64,000 nt of DNA from Hofstenia miamia. Taxonomy: Eukaryota; Xenacoelomorpha; Acoela. The stretch is from the NCBI GenBank assembly GCA_004352715.1, contig SCFE01000001.1, positions 5,796,350 to 5,860,349 of the forward strand. Reading direction: 5' to 3'. Position numbers and translations under genes: made by a program. Positions 38,560 through 52,713 of this stretch are shown piece by piece. Below the pieces are notes generated by a model. The model made no database searches and had not been told where the DNA came from. It saw nothing but the letters and a program-made list of their open reading frames with translations. Positions within the stretch are counted from its first letter, which is position 1. Every line of letters starts with the position of its first letter.

Positions 38560-40026
38560 GTTAGCTATATAGGATTCAATTTTATTATGTATTAAATATA
38601 AGACAAACTAAGTTTAAAATAGACTCTAACTATTTAATTACTAAAACTATTAGGTTGTTATCCATTTTAATCTACAATTTATTTCAATATTATTCGTATG
38701 CAAATACTAAGCCCTAAGCTATATCAATTTTACAAAGAATTTACTTAAAGTCAATTACTTGCATTTCTGAATTTTCTAGAATATTTTAGAAAAATTTAGA
38801 AAAACTGCAAATGGGTTTCATAAGTCCAAGAATTACAAATTTTTTATAGAAATTATCTAAAATAAGACAACTGTATAATCTTCAAAAATATCTTAAATTT
38901 AATGTATGCTTTAATGAATGCATTATTGTAGCATTAATAATTTGAAAATTAAAATCAATAGTTTTAGATATACTTTTTGATAACAATAATATATTGATAG
39001 TGATTAATTCTGCTTAACTACTAATCTTCTTTATTTATCTTTGTCTTTAAAATGCTTCTATATATTATTATTATTATTATCTCTTACTTCGCACAGCTTC
39101 ATGCTGGTATTCCTCTCAGCTCGGGGAACTCACCAGTTCCCAGGGAGTCTGAGAGCTTTCCTGTGGACTCTAGCTCTTCCTAACAATGCTGCCTTCTGTG
39201 CTACCGCTCCTCCCCACTTTGGTACTCCCAACTCCTCCAAGTATCTCTTATGCTTCTTACTAACTGCTCCTAGTGCTCCTACAACTACCGGGACTACTTC
39301 AACTTTCTTTAACTTCCACAGCCTTTCTATTTCCTCTGCTAACTCTCTGTACTTGTCTATCTTCTCTTTCTCCTTGCTTTCTACATTCCTGTCCTTTGGT
39401 ACTGCTATGTCTATCACTGTTCCTAATTTTTTCTCTTTTTCTACCACTACTATGTCTGGCCTCCGTGCTTCTATCACTTTGCTCGTCTGTATGTTGAAGT
39501 CCCACAGTATCTTAACCTTCTCATTTTCTATTACGCCCTGTGGCTTGTGCTCATACCACTTGTCTTCTAACCCATGCTGCCTGCTCAAACTCCANNNNNN
39601 NNNNNNNNNNNNNNNNNNNNNNNNNNNNNNNNNNNNNNNNNNNNNNNNNNNNNNNNNNNNNNNNNNNNNNNNNNNNNNNNNNNNNNNNNNNNNNNNNNNN
39701 NNNNNNNNNNNNNNNNNNNNNNNNNNNNNNNNNNNNNNNNNNNNNNNNNNNNNNNNNNNNNNNNNNNNNNNNNNNNNNNNNNNNNNNNNNNNNNNNNNNN
39801 NNNNNNNNNNNNNNNNNNNNNNNNNNNNNNNNNNNNNNNNNNNNNNNNNNNNNNNNNNNNNNNNNNNNNNNNNNNNNNNNNNNNNNNNNNNNNNNNNNNN
39901 NNNNNNNNNNNNNNNNNNNNNNNNNNNNNNNNNNNNNNNNNNNNNNNNNNNNNNNNNNNNNNNNNNNNNNNNNNNNNNNNNNNNNNNNNNNNNNNNNNNN
40001 NNNNNNNNNNNNNNNNNNNNNNNNNN

Positions 40027-40067
<41 letters not shown>

Positions 40068-43000
40068 TGTCATATTATAATGCTATTTATTGGAGTATTT
40101 GGCATAAATGTCATAGAGGTTTGAGATTCAATACAAAATCATATATACTTTGTCTCTTCAGGAATATGCAATTAAAAGTTTAAATTATTATATTATATAA
40201 TTTATTTCAAATGTATTTACAAAGTTAGCTCCTCATTTTTCCATTTTTATAGGTAAGAACACCCATGTAGCAATAATTTTAATTGTTTATAAGTGAAAAT
40301 TTAAACATACAAGACCATCGTAGTAAATTCTAATTACGAACAGTCATATTATTGGTTTTGTGTGGATGAATTTCGTTGAGCAACTAAAATGCGATTAAAT
40401 CCTTCACAGATTTAAAAATTAGTGCCATTCGGAGAGGGAAGGTTGTTTAAATGTTAATTTGAATTGCAAAAGTGTTTAATCCCATAGCGAGGCAATTTAT
40501 TGAATATAGCCTTCAAAATATTTTGGATTTGTCTGCAAAACAGTTTCTGTTTTGAATTCATGCTTTGAGAATATTATAAAAACATATCGAGAATAGAGTT
40601 CATTATCACTGTTTATAAGAAACACAATACGACAAATTTATATATGGAGAACTCAATCACGTGTAAATAGTTAATATATGCCACTCTCAAAACAAGAACC
40701 TGTTCTTCCCTTATTACTCATTTGTTGGAGAACTCATATTTTACTTCTGAATCCTACTTGAAAAATTTGCCCATTTTAACGAATTTTAAAATCTACACAA
40801 TAAAATTCCCTTACAAAATTCGTTTGAAAGAAAGAATTATAAAAGCTAGAATAAGATTGTATATTTGAATTTAATAATTGAACTGTGGATATGTATATTG
40901 TATATCATTGTGCATTTGAATTTTATTTGGAAGGAACATTTGGGAATTCTTATTGCTGACTGACACGAATTCTGGAACTATGTTTAGCTGTATACAGAAT
41001 TCCAGGTTCCAAATGGATTACGGGTGAATTTCAAAATTTAACAGCAAATTTCCGGTGTTCCATATACAAATGCTATCTTACACAATCATAAAAATTTTGT
41101 TGGATATATACGAAACCCAATTGAAGCAGACAATTACATTTGGCATAGTATAGTCTTAGTCAACTACAGAATATAATCTTAACTGTCCTAACTCTTGCAA
41201 AATGCTGAGTTTTAAGATTGGCAAAAAATAATGTTAAATAATAGAAGCCTTTGTTAAGATAAAATCTTGTCAAATATATATGCTATTAATATTTTCTGCG
41301 CATTTCAAAATTATGATATTTAGCACTAGAACAACAAAGCGGTTAAAAATGTTCGCAATAAAATTTTAATCATTAATATATTTTCAAATAATTGTCATAA
41401 AGTTTTGAACTCTTGTGACTTTTACTAAAATTATGCATTGTTTATTCAAGTTATCTTAGATAAACAAATTTTATTTACATGTCTGATTCATACTTCTTTT
41501 CACTTCATCTACCCTAAAACAACGATTGCGGTCATTTCAGGAACCTGTGCATTGTACAAAGTTCTTCAAAGATGAAGAAGGATTGTTTTGGCATCATACC
41601 AATATAAGCCTAAGCGGTCTGTGTGTCTATTATCAAGTTTACATGACTCACCCAATGCTAATGATTTAACTGTCAAAAAGAAACCGGACATTATTCGATT
41701 ATATAATAAAAATAAATGCGGAGTTGATGTTTACGGCAGCATGGCAAGAATGTATACTGCAAAGTCTGCAACAAGACGATGGCCTTTGGGGCCTTTGGCC
41801 ATCTTCTATTCCCTATTGGATATTTCCATATTAAATGCTTGGATATTATATAGACAAGTAATGGGAGTTAAAATCAAGCGCAAAGAGTTCATTGTTAAAG
41901 TGTATGAGCAACTTGTGGAAGTAGCATTTAATCAACCACACATTGAATTTGAGATGCCTGGAACAAGTCTGGAATCTACAAATTCGAATATTTTGCCTCT
42001 TCCACTACTAAGTAAACCTGTGCAGTGTGCAAAGTGTCGAAATAAGACGCAAGCATTATGCTCTAACTGCAGAAGACCACATTGTGGATCCTACACTGTA
42101 ATTAGTGAAAAATATGTAAAAATTATATGTTGTAGTTGTAATTCAGGAAAAATATTTGGTATTTCTTCTACTATATTTAAGCATTTTTGTGTGATTGTTT
42201 CTAATATATTTTGTTTCAGAAACTGTATCTCTAGTAAATGAATTGTTCTAACATTTACTTATTGTTTTTGTGATGTAAGAAAACTTTATATCATTGCGGT
42301 CAAAAATGACCGCCGCCGTTTTTTTAGGATAGGAAAATTTTCCGTTGTTCTAGTGTTAACAGTATAACATTAATAAATTTTTGTTTGAAATATATATGCT
42401 TTATTATTTTACTGTGTAATTTAGTAGGTCCCCCTCATACCCTGTATTCGATATGGATAAAAAACGCAGCACTTCCGAATATGAACTAAGGAAACATCAG
42501 ACAGTTTACTGTGTCTCAACAATAATTTGCTGCATCTGCTTGGTGATAGGTGCTGTCATTGGAAGATTCATCATGCCTTGGGGATGTGACAACTGCCTTG
42601 GAGAAAAAAGAAACGAGCAGAAATGGATTCGCATTTTCGCCAATGATATCAGTCGATACAGTCCCAGGTCAGTGGAATAACACATTGAATACTGGAATAA
42701 CGAAAACTTTCTACTTCTTTGGCAAACATTTACTTTTTATATAAATACACTTCATGTTCATTTCCAACTAAATATTTTAACTCAAACTTAATATATTTTG
42801 AGAATAAGAAAGCTCAGCCCTATTTAGGAGGTGGGTAAAAGTACCCACCCCTTTCTTATTTCATTCATAATTTCTGGAAAAAATAATATTTTTCAAAAAG
42901 TGTTCTGACTTTTAATATTTTTCTATTACGCACATTTCTGGAAAATGTTAGGGTGGCAATGTGTACTTCCAAAAATAATAAAATTTTGTGTGAGCTACTA

Positions 43001-46000
43001 GAAATGGCCGCCAATTTCTTGGAGGTGGATAAAATTTTGTTGGTTTCAAATAATTTCAGCCTATTTCTGTATAATAAAGCCATGAAGAAACCTCGGAGTG
43101 GATGATGCTAACATTAATATATAAACTAATGTAACCCCCACTTAAAAGCAAAAATTGCTATCAGCAAGAAAAAATGCTGATATTATTACAGTAGAATTAC
43201 ATTTGTACTAGAAATTAAAATTCCACACCATAATCAAGTTACATACCCAATACTATATTGTTTGCACCATTAGCTCTGAAGATATTAGGGGGGGTAGTTT
43301 TACCCACTGCTCACCTAAATAAGGGGTCGTGAGTCTCCCGAAATTTACTTTAGGATTTTAGAATATTCCGTTTATAAAACACGTCTTGGAAATTTCGTGA
43401 AGTGCATTTTAATCTTACTTATTAATGGACTTTGAATAATCGACAACATTATATGATTGACGACGTTAAGGCTACCGAATCGCATGCTTTAATAATTTAA
43501 CACAGCTTTCTTTAATTATTAAATCATAAACTCGTCAATGACTTTAGCTGAATTCACGCGAAATTAAATATTAAAACACTAAGAAGGACTTGAAATGCCC
43601 AATGCTGAAATGACACTCGCGGTATTCTTAATAATCTATCAGCTCCTATATTTTGATTGAATGCTATTCTTAGACAATAGAAGAACCATAATTGTCAATA
43701 ACCCTTAAACTAAATTGCCTTTTCAAATAAATTGCAGTATTCTCTTCTGTTTTCAGTATTGATTGAAGACAAAAATTGCTACCTAGAAAATCTTTACATG
43801 TGATTTAATCTCCTACCTACTATTTGTAGTTAAGTAATTACAAAATAGAACCAAAACAGAATGGACGCTGTAAACACCTAAGCTCAAAATTCAAATCTTT
43901 AAATTATTAATTTTGTATATTAAGAAGCTAGTAACATCCAGGAATATAAAATTAAAGACTTTTTTTCGATATTTCATAATGACCTTGCGAGCCAGCAAAA
44001 CTCAATCTGCTCTAGATTTTTGTTTGTGACTTTTATATTTTCTCCGTTACGTATTGAATAAGTTGTTCATGTTGTTTATTGTGTGTTCAGTTAATCTTAG
44101 AGGCACGTTTTTTGGAGTTACAAAGTAAGTTTCAACAGAATAATAACCTAAAAATAGTATGAAGTTCACAAAAAACTGTAACTAGGTATTTTTTGGATTA
44201 GCGGAAGGTCATATTAATCAGGAAACATAAATTTTGCCATCACTTGCCTTACAAAGTATTATATTTGCATGAAAACTATCCATTTTCGTCAATTATAAAA
44301 ATACTAAACAAAACATGATCTAACCGATTTTGAATTCTAAAAAATTAATATCATTTGCTTAACGACACTATATGTATATTATGTAATTTACATTAATAAC
44401 AGCATGTAGAAAATTTCAGCAATAAACGTTCTAAATTTGAATTGTATTGTTATAAGCACAGAGTAGGAAGACAAAAAATTTGTCTAAATTTCTATGTTTG
44501 AAAATTAAAAATTTAACAGTTAAAGATAAATTAAATCAATTTTAATTCTTAATCAGAGAGTATATATACTTAAATGATATGTATCAAATGCAAAAAATTC
44601 ATAATGGAATTTTGACTATTTATTTGTTAGTTTCTAATTTTTTTCTAATTTTCTTTATATACATTTTGTTTTATATTATAGTTTCAGAATTTTCCAAATT
44701 TTCATTTGTCGATAAATTTAAGTGTCAGGGACACACTGAATGTGGTAACCTTGAATATAATGTCTGGATAAGAAATTCAAATCGATGCTATAGCCAATGT
44801 CTTTAGATACCCCTCAAATAATTCAATTCCCAAAAGATTCATTTCAGATTTTGAAGAATTTGGCTTTACTAAAGTCAACCATGAAGATCTCAACTATATG
44901 AAATACAAAATATCTGAAGCTCGTATTAACTACTCAGACTACGTTTTTGTGATGACAGTTATTGGTCATAACTTGAAAGATCATAACATTGATTATACGG
45001 TTAGTAGGAAATAAACATTGATTATATATTTGTTTAGGCTTTTTAGAACAATTTAGCAATTTTCAAAATTTTGATTCTATTACTTCTAGGAAATCTTTGT
45101 TGAGGTCACATAAGAGGCATTATTCGTTTCAGGCTAATTGTTTATCCCTTCTGGGATAGTCAACCCCACTTATTTTGGTTTTTAGCATATAGTCTAATGC
45201 TGAGAAAAAATTGATTTTATATTGAGATTGGTCGTAATAATTTCCTTAAGAATACACGGAGAACTTAGGGAACATTATTCATGGGCAACAATGATTTACT
45301 AGGTGTTTGGATTTCCATAAAAAATATAAGTATGAAGCTCGGATGAAAATTTACATTTCTTCATTGCTCTTAATTCTAGGGAATCTGGATACACTTATCA
45401 AGATGTAGCAACTTAAGCCACATTTTTCTTGATCATCCATCAATAATATACTGTCATCTTGAAGGAAAATTCAAGGTATTCTTTTTTCTTGTTGGCATTA
45501 TTTAACAAAATCTTTAGAAAAGATGGTTAGATAATCCTAACATCAAGCTGTTACTTGTGTCTGGCTCAAATGATAAAAGTGGTAATGCTTATTGATTGAT
45601 GTAAAATTGCATGTTTATAGAAAATCACTTGAAAATAATACGTATTTACTAATGACTTACTCATAATGATTTAATAAAGCCCTAGATTATATAAGAAATC
45701 TATTCTTAGTATGATGTAAGAAACTAATTTCAGAAGGTATCAAAATTAACATGTACTATTCAAAAGTAGTAAATATTACTGCATACAGTAGTCCTTGTTG
45801 GTAATCTGGTGATATCTTCAACGAGAGTTTGGATCACTAAGGAATCACACATTGGAATATAAAAGATATTTTCATATTACACAATGACTTAAGTTTTCCA
45901 ATCATTTCAGTTAAAAAATGCACAAACATTTACTTTTAAAATTGGGTAATACCTGTCTTCTGATATCGATAAATCAATCGTAATATTCAATTTAACATCG

Positions 46001-49000
46001 TAATATATAATATTTAGATATTATATGGCATACAAAGCTAAACGTTCCAGTCATCATGATTACGCCAATTGCTCCCTTAGATAACAATCCAAGGTATTTA
46101 TAATGAGCGAACTTGAAATTGAATTCATTCATATTTTAGAACTGTCACTGTTGAAGTTAAAGTTACAAAAGCCACTGAACCTGGAACTGTAGTAACGGGC
46201 ATAGTCGAAGGAGTAGAGTCTCCAGGTGCGTCTAAAGCTCTTCAATATTCAATAAATTCGAGAAACCTTTGAAATTCCATTTTGATTGACATGAGCGTCT
46301 AATATGTTTTGTATTTTTGTCAATTATTTGAAATTAATTTTTTACTGAAAAGTAATCAAAGTTTCATTATGAAAGTTAGCTTTGAGTAAAATATTTGCTG
46401 ATTATCATAGCAAAATATTGATTTTTATAATAAAGTTGACATGGAGAACCTAAAAGCGGCTCTAATTATTTTTTAGTATTTAATAGATCTAAGTTTATTT
46501 CAAAAACATCAAGACATCCATCTTACGTCTTACTAATCCAAGGCCTGCTAGCTATATTGATGCCCGAGACAAAAGAATATGGTGCTATTCAATATCATTA
46601 CATTAGCATTTTGAGTGGGCCAAGTGATTCCAGACATATACAGATGTGTCAAAAGTCTTTGGCGTTAGAATTAATGATAAATATAATTTATCATATGTGT
46701 ACTTATATATATATTATAAAATATTATTTGATAACAATTATGAGGTTACATCACAAATAATAGCGTACATCAAGAGAATCAAATAAGCATCATTACAGTT
46801 CAAATTATTCGAAGATTTCCCTGGTAGATGTTGAGGGATCTTCAGCGACTGCTGCAAGCAAGTTTTCTTTATTCTCATCAGTGGTAGCTGACCTCGGTCT
46901 TCCTGTTCTTAAACGATGACATGTTACACTTCCTGATTCAATAAACCTACTCTTCAAAAATCTAACAGTGCTGATGTTTGGAGCATTTTTGTTATGCTTG
47001 TCAAAAAACAACCTTCTAGCCTTTGTGCAATTGTCATAGGCAACTGCACAGGATAACAAATAAGCTCGTTTTTTGATGCTCACGTCTTGTGCCATAACGA
47101 ATTTAGCAAGAAAATGAATCAAGGCAGATATCTCAAGTTTAAAAAGAAGCAAAAGCCTTCGTATTTGCTTTCAGGATTCGTTTATACAATCAATACAAGT
47201 CATAGAAATTCTAGCGCCAATGACTTTTGACTAACTGACACAATATATATATATACATGTGTGTGTGCGTAAAAACAAAAATTTTAGTTTTCTTCAGAAA
47301 TTATCCTACCAACTTGAAATGAAGGAAACAGAAACCAAATTGACTGCTTAGAGTGATAGAGAAGTTTCTGTAGAAAATACTCATTGGTTTTCCTGAACTG
47401 CTTCATCTTTTTTTGATCTCTTGATTGCGAATATATGTTTTCGATGTCCCTTACATTATGCTAAACTTTTAAAAATCAAAATCCAAAAGCAGTTAATAAA
47501 TGTTGATTTAATTTCACCAAAATTGAACAAGACTCTATCACTTGGATGTAAAATTTTAGAATCAACTCAAATTATCACTGTTTTTCATTATTTAAATTAG
47601 TACTAAAACAATTCGAATTTGATCAAACAAGGAACTCTAATTTAAACACAAAAGCTAATTGTTTAAACTAATTATGCTGTGCATATCAAAGTAAAATAAG
47701 TCTTTCTCGAATATTTTTACAGAAATATTTTGAAAGACTTGCTTCAACGTACGTTGAGCAGCACAAAATATTAAAGATGAGGCCTGCCTTCTGGTTTCAT
47801 GAACCTCAGTGATTTAAGGGATTTAGTGTTAATTAAAGCAAACAAGTGAAAAAAAACTGTTTCTTAAGCGCGTTACGCATAAGTAAGTGAACCCTATTAG
47901 AAGTCCGTTTTTTTAAAATAGAGTTTCGCATGTCAAATGTTTAATTAATGAACGTTGATAGCATTCATAGTAGTTGACAGACCTCTTTGATAACTATAAA
48001 TGGTTTTTAATAGATTAAGGCGCATAGAAGATGCAACTGTTGTTGTAGACAGTGTTTCCTGTTAAATTAGATTACCAAAAATTTCGATTTCGATTATTTT
48101 TAGGGAATAATGAATTTTTAAAAACATACATATTTAGTTAGTTTCTATAGTTGTTTTTAAATTTTAACAATTTCTACTTATAAAAAATCGAAAGGAAGAG
48201 TTAGTCGTACATATTTTTATAAAAAAATCAAAAACATTAACTAGAATTGTAAGCCTAAAATTGTCATGTTTTTCTTTTGCTAGAAATGCACATTGTAATT
48301 TTAAAATTGAATTTTATATATTGATACTGGACTCGACATTTCGTAATAATTTAAAGTTGCTAATAACAAAGGATTATCAACATATTGAAGTGTTGGGATA
48401 TTCCAGACAAAATCTTTAATGTTCTGTCTATATTTTGAAGAAACAAAAAAAATCAAAACGAATTTTTAAATATTAGGAAACGGATCATGAATCCTTTAAA
48501 AATTGAAGCCTATCCTACAATAATCATAGTAGAAAACATTGTGCAATATTTAATACCCCTGTGACACATCTAGTTACAAATAGTTAAATGTTATGCATGC
48601 TTACCTAGGTCAATTTCATTTATTAACAAAACGTCTTTCTAATGTATACAAACATGTAGCATAGTCATTTAACTCGTATTGAAATATTTTACAAACCTGT
48701 CTAAGGCAATTATTTGAGCGAAAAACTGTTTAAATTTCTGTTTAATTGAAGTGCATTCTATTTAGATAAATACGTGATTGTTGGCGCCATGATGCTTGAT
48801 CCGGTGGGAGTTAATCTTTTATTATCATCTGCTTTTTCCATGAGTCAATTGACCAAAAAAGGTTTGAGATAGTATTCATTCCAATTTAATTGTATTCACT
48901 TTATAAAATTAATCAGCAAAATTTTATATAATTTCTTTAATGATGGATTAATCTCAACGACATATTTTAATCATTATAAAGACAAAGATGAACACTTGAT

Positions 49001-52000
49001 TCTAAGCTTTATTCTGAAAATTTATCGCACTGTAGTTTTCATTAGATTAAATTTATGCTGAATTTAAAATCCAAAATCTTAGTCTAAAAGCAATGAAGTA
49101 AATTTTTACATATTTGTAGTTCGATTGCTTAAATCTTACAATGGATAAGTTTAGGTTTTGCAAGAGGAGATATCCTTATATGTTAAACTTTACTTAGGCT
49201 GCATTATCTTAATCAAGTTATTAATGATATGGCTTATATATATATATATATATATGTATATGTATATATATATACATTATATATATATATATATATATAA
49301 TTTAGAGATATGCTATATAAATTCATTTAAACTATAAGCACTTATTGATGCATTTCAACCACTTATGGGTCATCGTCAGAATATAATATTGCGGCAAATA
49401 AAACTTTAAAAAAATACTACACTAAATAATTAAAAAATCATATATACATGCATTAACTAAAATAAATAACTTTTTTTGATGTAATTAACGTGCTTGTTTA
49501 AAATATAATTATGATCTTCTTTCTTTAATATAATTGCTTCTGCTATTTTGGTGTTCTTTGTTCTTATTATGATGTCAAAATTATTTTCTTTAAGTTCGTG
49601 AGGATGTTGATAGATTTCTGTATTTAAATGTCCACTTAAATGTTCTTTTATTTATATATATATATATATATATAAATGTAAGCACGTTCTTTACATTATG
49701 TTTGTTTTTTTCAAAATTTTTGACTGATATTTAAAATTAGTAGGCTCATATTCATTTAATATTTTAATGTACTGCATGTCCATAAATTCCCAAATTTTGC
49801 CAAATAAATGCTCAGTTATGCAGAACATATATTGCTATGTTAAACAACATGTAATTGTTTATGCTAATAATGATAAATGTCTAATATATATATCACAATT
49901 AATAGCTTTAGCGATTACATTAGTGTATATTAATAACATATTTACAACTAATAAGAAAATATCAAAATAATGTAAGTAAGATGTAACATTTAGGGTGGAA
50001 GCCCGTTCGTTCCATTATATTTGTTATTTTTCAAAATTTCGAAATTGCTGATCACTGGCTAGAATTGCACAATACTTTGCTTTCGTTCAGAACAGAAGGT
50101 GTTGTTGCATTCGATGACCCCCTAAATGGAATAGACAGTTTTTACGGACAGGGTTCATCTGTATTCAGACAGTTGCTGTACTCTTCAACCAACAAGGTTT
50201 TCATCTTTCAAATTTAAAAAGAAGCATTTTTAATAAATCACTATGTTGATAAAAAAACAATTTTAGATTCAGGAGAAAGACAACCATCCATTCTCTTTAA
50301 AGGAAAGATGGCGGATGTGTTTCCCTCAAGAACTTTTAAATGTTAACTACACCCTTCCTAGGTTAGAAAAGATTAATTTTTTCAAGATGTTTGAAAGTCT
50401 TTTAGATTAGGAAATCTTCATCCATATTCCTTGGGGTACAAATTTAAGCAAACCCTAGGAGCACCAACAGTTGATCTTGGTTTTAAGAATAGTGAGGTAA
50501 ATTTTTTTCCCAAACATGTATTCATAGAAATAATTCATATTAAGTTAAAGTTGTCATACATTTTAAAATTATTTCAATTTTAAAATTCATTAAAAAAAAG
50601 CTGTCAAAACATATATAATAGAACTGAGATGTGTAGCCCACTGTCAATCAATTGATAAAATTATATAATTCTAGTAAAAATCTTCTAAAAAATAAAATTG
50701 ATTTTTTGCAGAAATTATACAATATAAATTCTATATTAGATTTGAAACAAATGTTTATGAACGTAGCTTTGATTAATATATTTAAGCAAATTTTATTCTA
50801 ATGCACTTTCTTGATTTACAAGCGTTTTAAAAATAGATTTATAACTGAATTTTGTAAAAATTACATTTATTTTCAATGCATATCATTTTGAAAAACTCTC
50901 TTCAATTTCATGAAATTTCACTTACTAAATTTGTAATTTTTAATAGTGATAAAAAACATGTCTTATATCTTTCAAATGCTTGTAGTTGTTTATTTTGATA
51001 ATTAGTACATGTATATTTATCATATTTAACTTAGGAGAAGAAATGCCTGTCAACCACTCCCATGTTAACCAGAAATGAATCACTGCGCAAACTCCAGGAT
51101 CTTTCAGGATTCATTATTCTACAATTAGTCAATTCAAATTTAATTCCATACAATGTCATAGATGTTGGGAAAGACATTGATAAATATGTAAATAACATTA
51201 AAATCTCTGGTAACGACAAACTCATGTCCACTGAAAAAGGTAAACTATAACATTTAAATATTTTAGTATTTCTTAAACTTAAATGTGCCTCTTACAATAT
51301 TTCTACTATAATGTGATGCACTTACTTTCCTTTCTCACTAACTCATTTATGGACAAAAAAATTTAAAATGCAATATCATATCAGTATTTATTTTGCACTG
51401 CATAATGAATGAGGTTATTTTATTGCAATTTAAAAAATTAATCGTCTTTAACTAATTTTAATATTGGATAAATTTAAAAATATAGTTTATGGTAAAACAA
51501 TATTTTTTCAATATTTAATTCATAGTTAAATTTTCGAAGTTAGTACTCTCTAGTCCTTTGTTGAATGAATGGATATTCTAAGAATCTGATAAGTTGCTTT
51601 TTAAATACATAAAATCTATCAAAGATATCAATAGAATTATGGATAAATATATAATTGGCCATCTAGATAAATGTTGTCCTAATTCTTTTGAATCAGCTAA
51701 ACGAATATAATAATAGAGATTCACTTTATATATTCCATTCAATTACCAGCTGAAATATACTAAGTAATATAACTTAATTGAATATAAATTCATGTAATGT
51801 TGAGGTTAAATATGATGATTATATTCAATCATTGTACTATAATTATTTTCCAATACTTGAATATATATATACAGTATATATATATATATATATATATAGT
51901 AAATATGGGCTTTTTAAATAATATTGCCCACTTGGGTTTACTCCATGTAGTTTAAAAACAAATATATTATAATGAATCATATCATTTATTCTTTAGCCTT

Positions 52001-52679
52001 CCAGAGCTGGCATTGGGTCTCACAGACCCATTCAACTTTATTTAATCTTATTTTTTGCTTTCCAGAAATTTTAATGTGTTGTGCCCTTCAGTACCTTATG
52101 TTTATTGCATGATTTATATTGTTTAAGAAGAGAATTCTAAAAAATTAAAATATACAGCAGATAAGGTAAGAACGGTCTCTCAGACCCAGTGCTATTTGTT
52201 TTACAAAGTGTGGCTCTGAAGCATGGATAATGAGAAAAATCTACAATTGCTTGAATCTTAGTATAACTCTACAGATGATGACATTAGTGATACTGAATGT
52301 GAGCAGCAATTACAAATTAGTGATACTGAACAGGAAATTTCTTCTGAATAAGGCTACCTTTTAGATAACTCATCAGCACAGTATGCTGGAAAAGATGGTA
52401 AAACACTTTGGAAGAAAAAGTCAAGAATACGTTCAAAGACAAGGGTTCAAAATATTGTTACAGAAAAACCATGAGTTATAGATGGTGCAAAATCAAATAA
52501 AACCGCTTTAGAATGTTGGAAAAACTTTATATCTGATATTATGAAGGAAATTATTTCTTGTACAAATAAATATATTGGAAAAAAGCAGGAAAATTATAAG
52601 AGGAAGAGCTGTAATTGGTCTATTATATTTTGCTGGTGTTTTCAAAAGTGTTCGTCAAAATATATATGATTTATAGAAN

Positions 52680-52713
<34 letters not shown>

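Larger units (their letters stand above)
38560..42424 (+). other. Receptor intron 1
   Basis: A 3.9-kb intron holding the LINE 3' end at 39083-39594, the gap at 39595-40026 and the piggyBac derivative at 41320-42359. The remainder is AT-rich and shows no exon. Confidence 0.6.

Noticed and set aside
39041-40183. A 380-codon plus-strand frame
   Set aside because: It is the antisense of the LINE coding end plus translated Ns from the gap and the TTA repeat.
44579-44806. A 75-codon frame just before receptor exon 3
   Set aside because: It is in a different frame from exon 3 and has no similarity; exon 3 is better started at the acceptor ending at 44806.
45734-45802. Possible extra receptor exon
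   Set aside because: It has an acceptor, a donor and an open frame, but its exit phase does not fit exon 6, which fits exon 5 directly.
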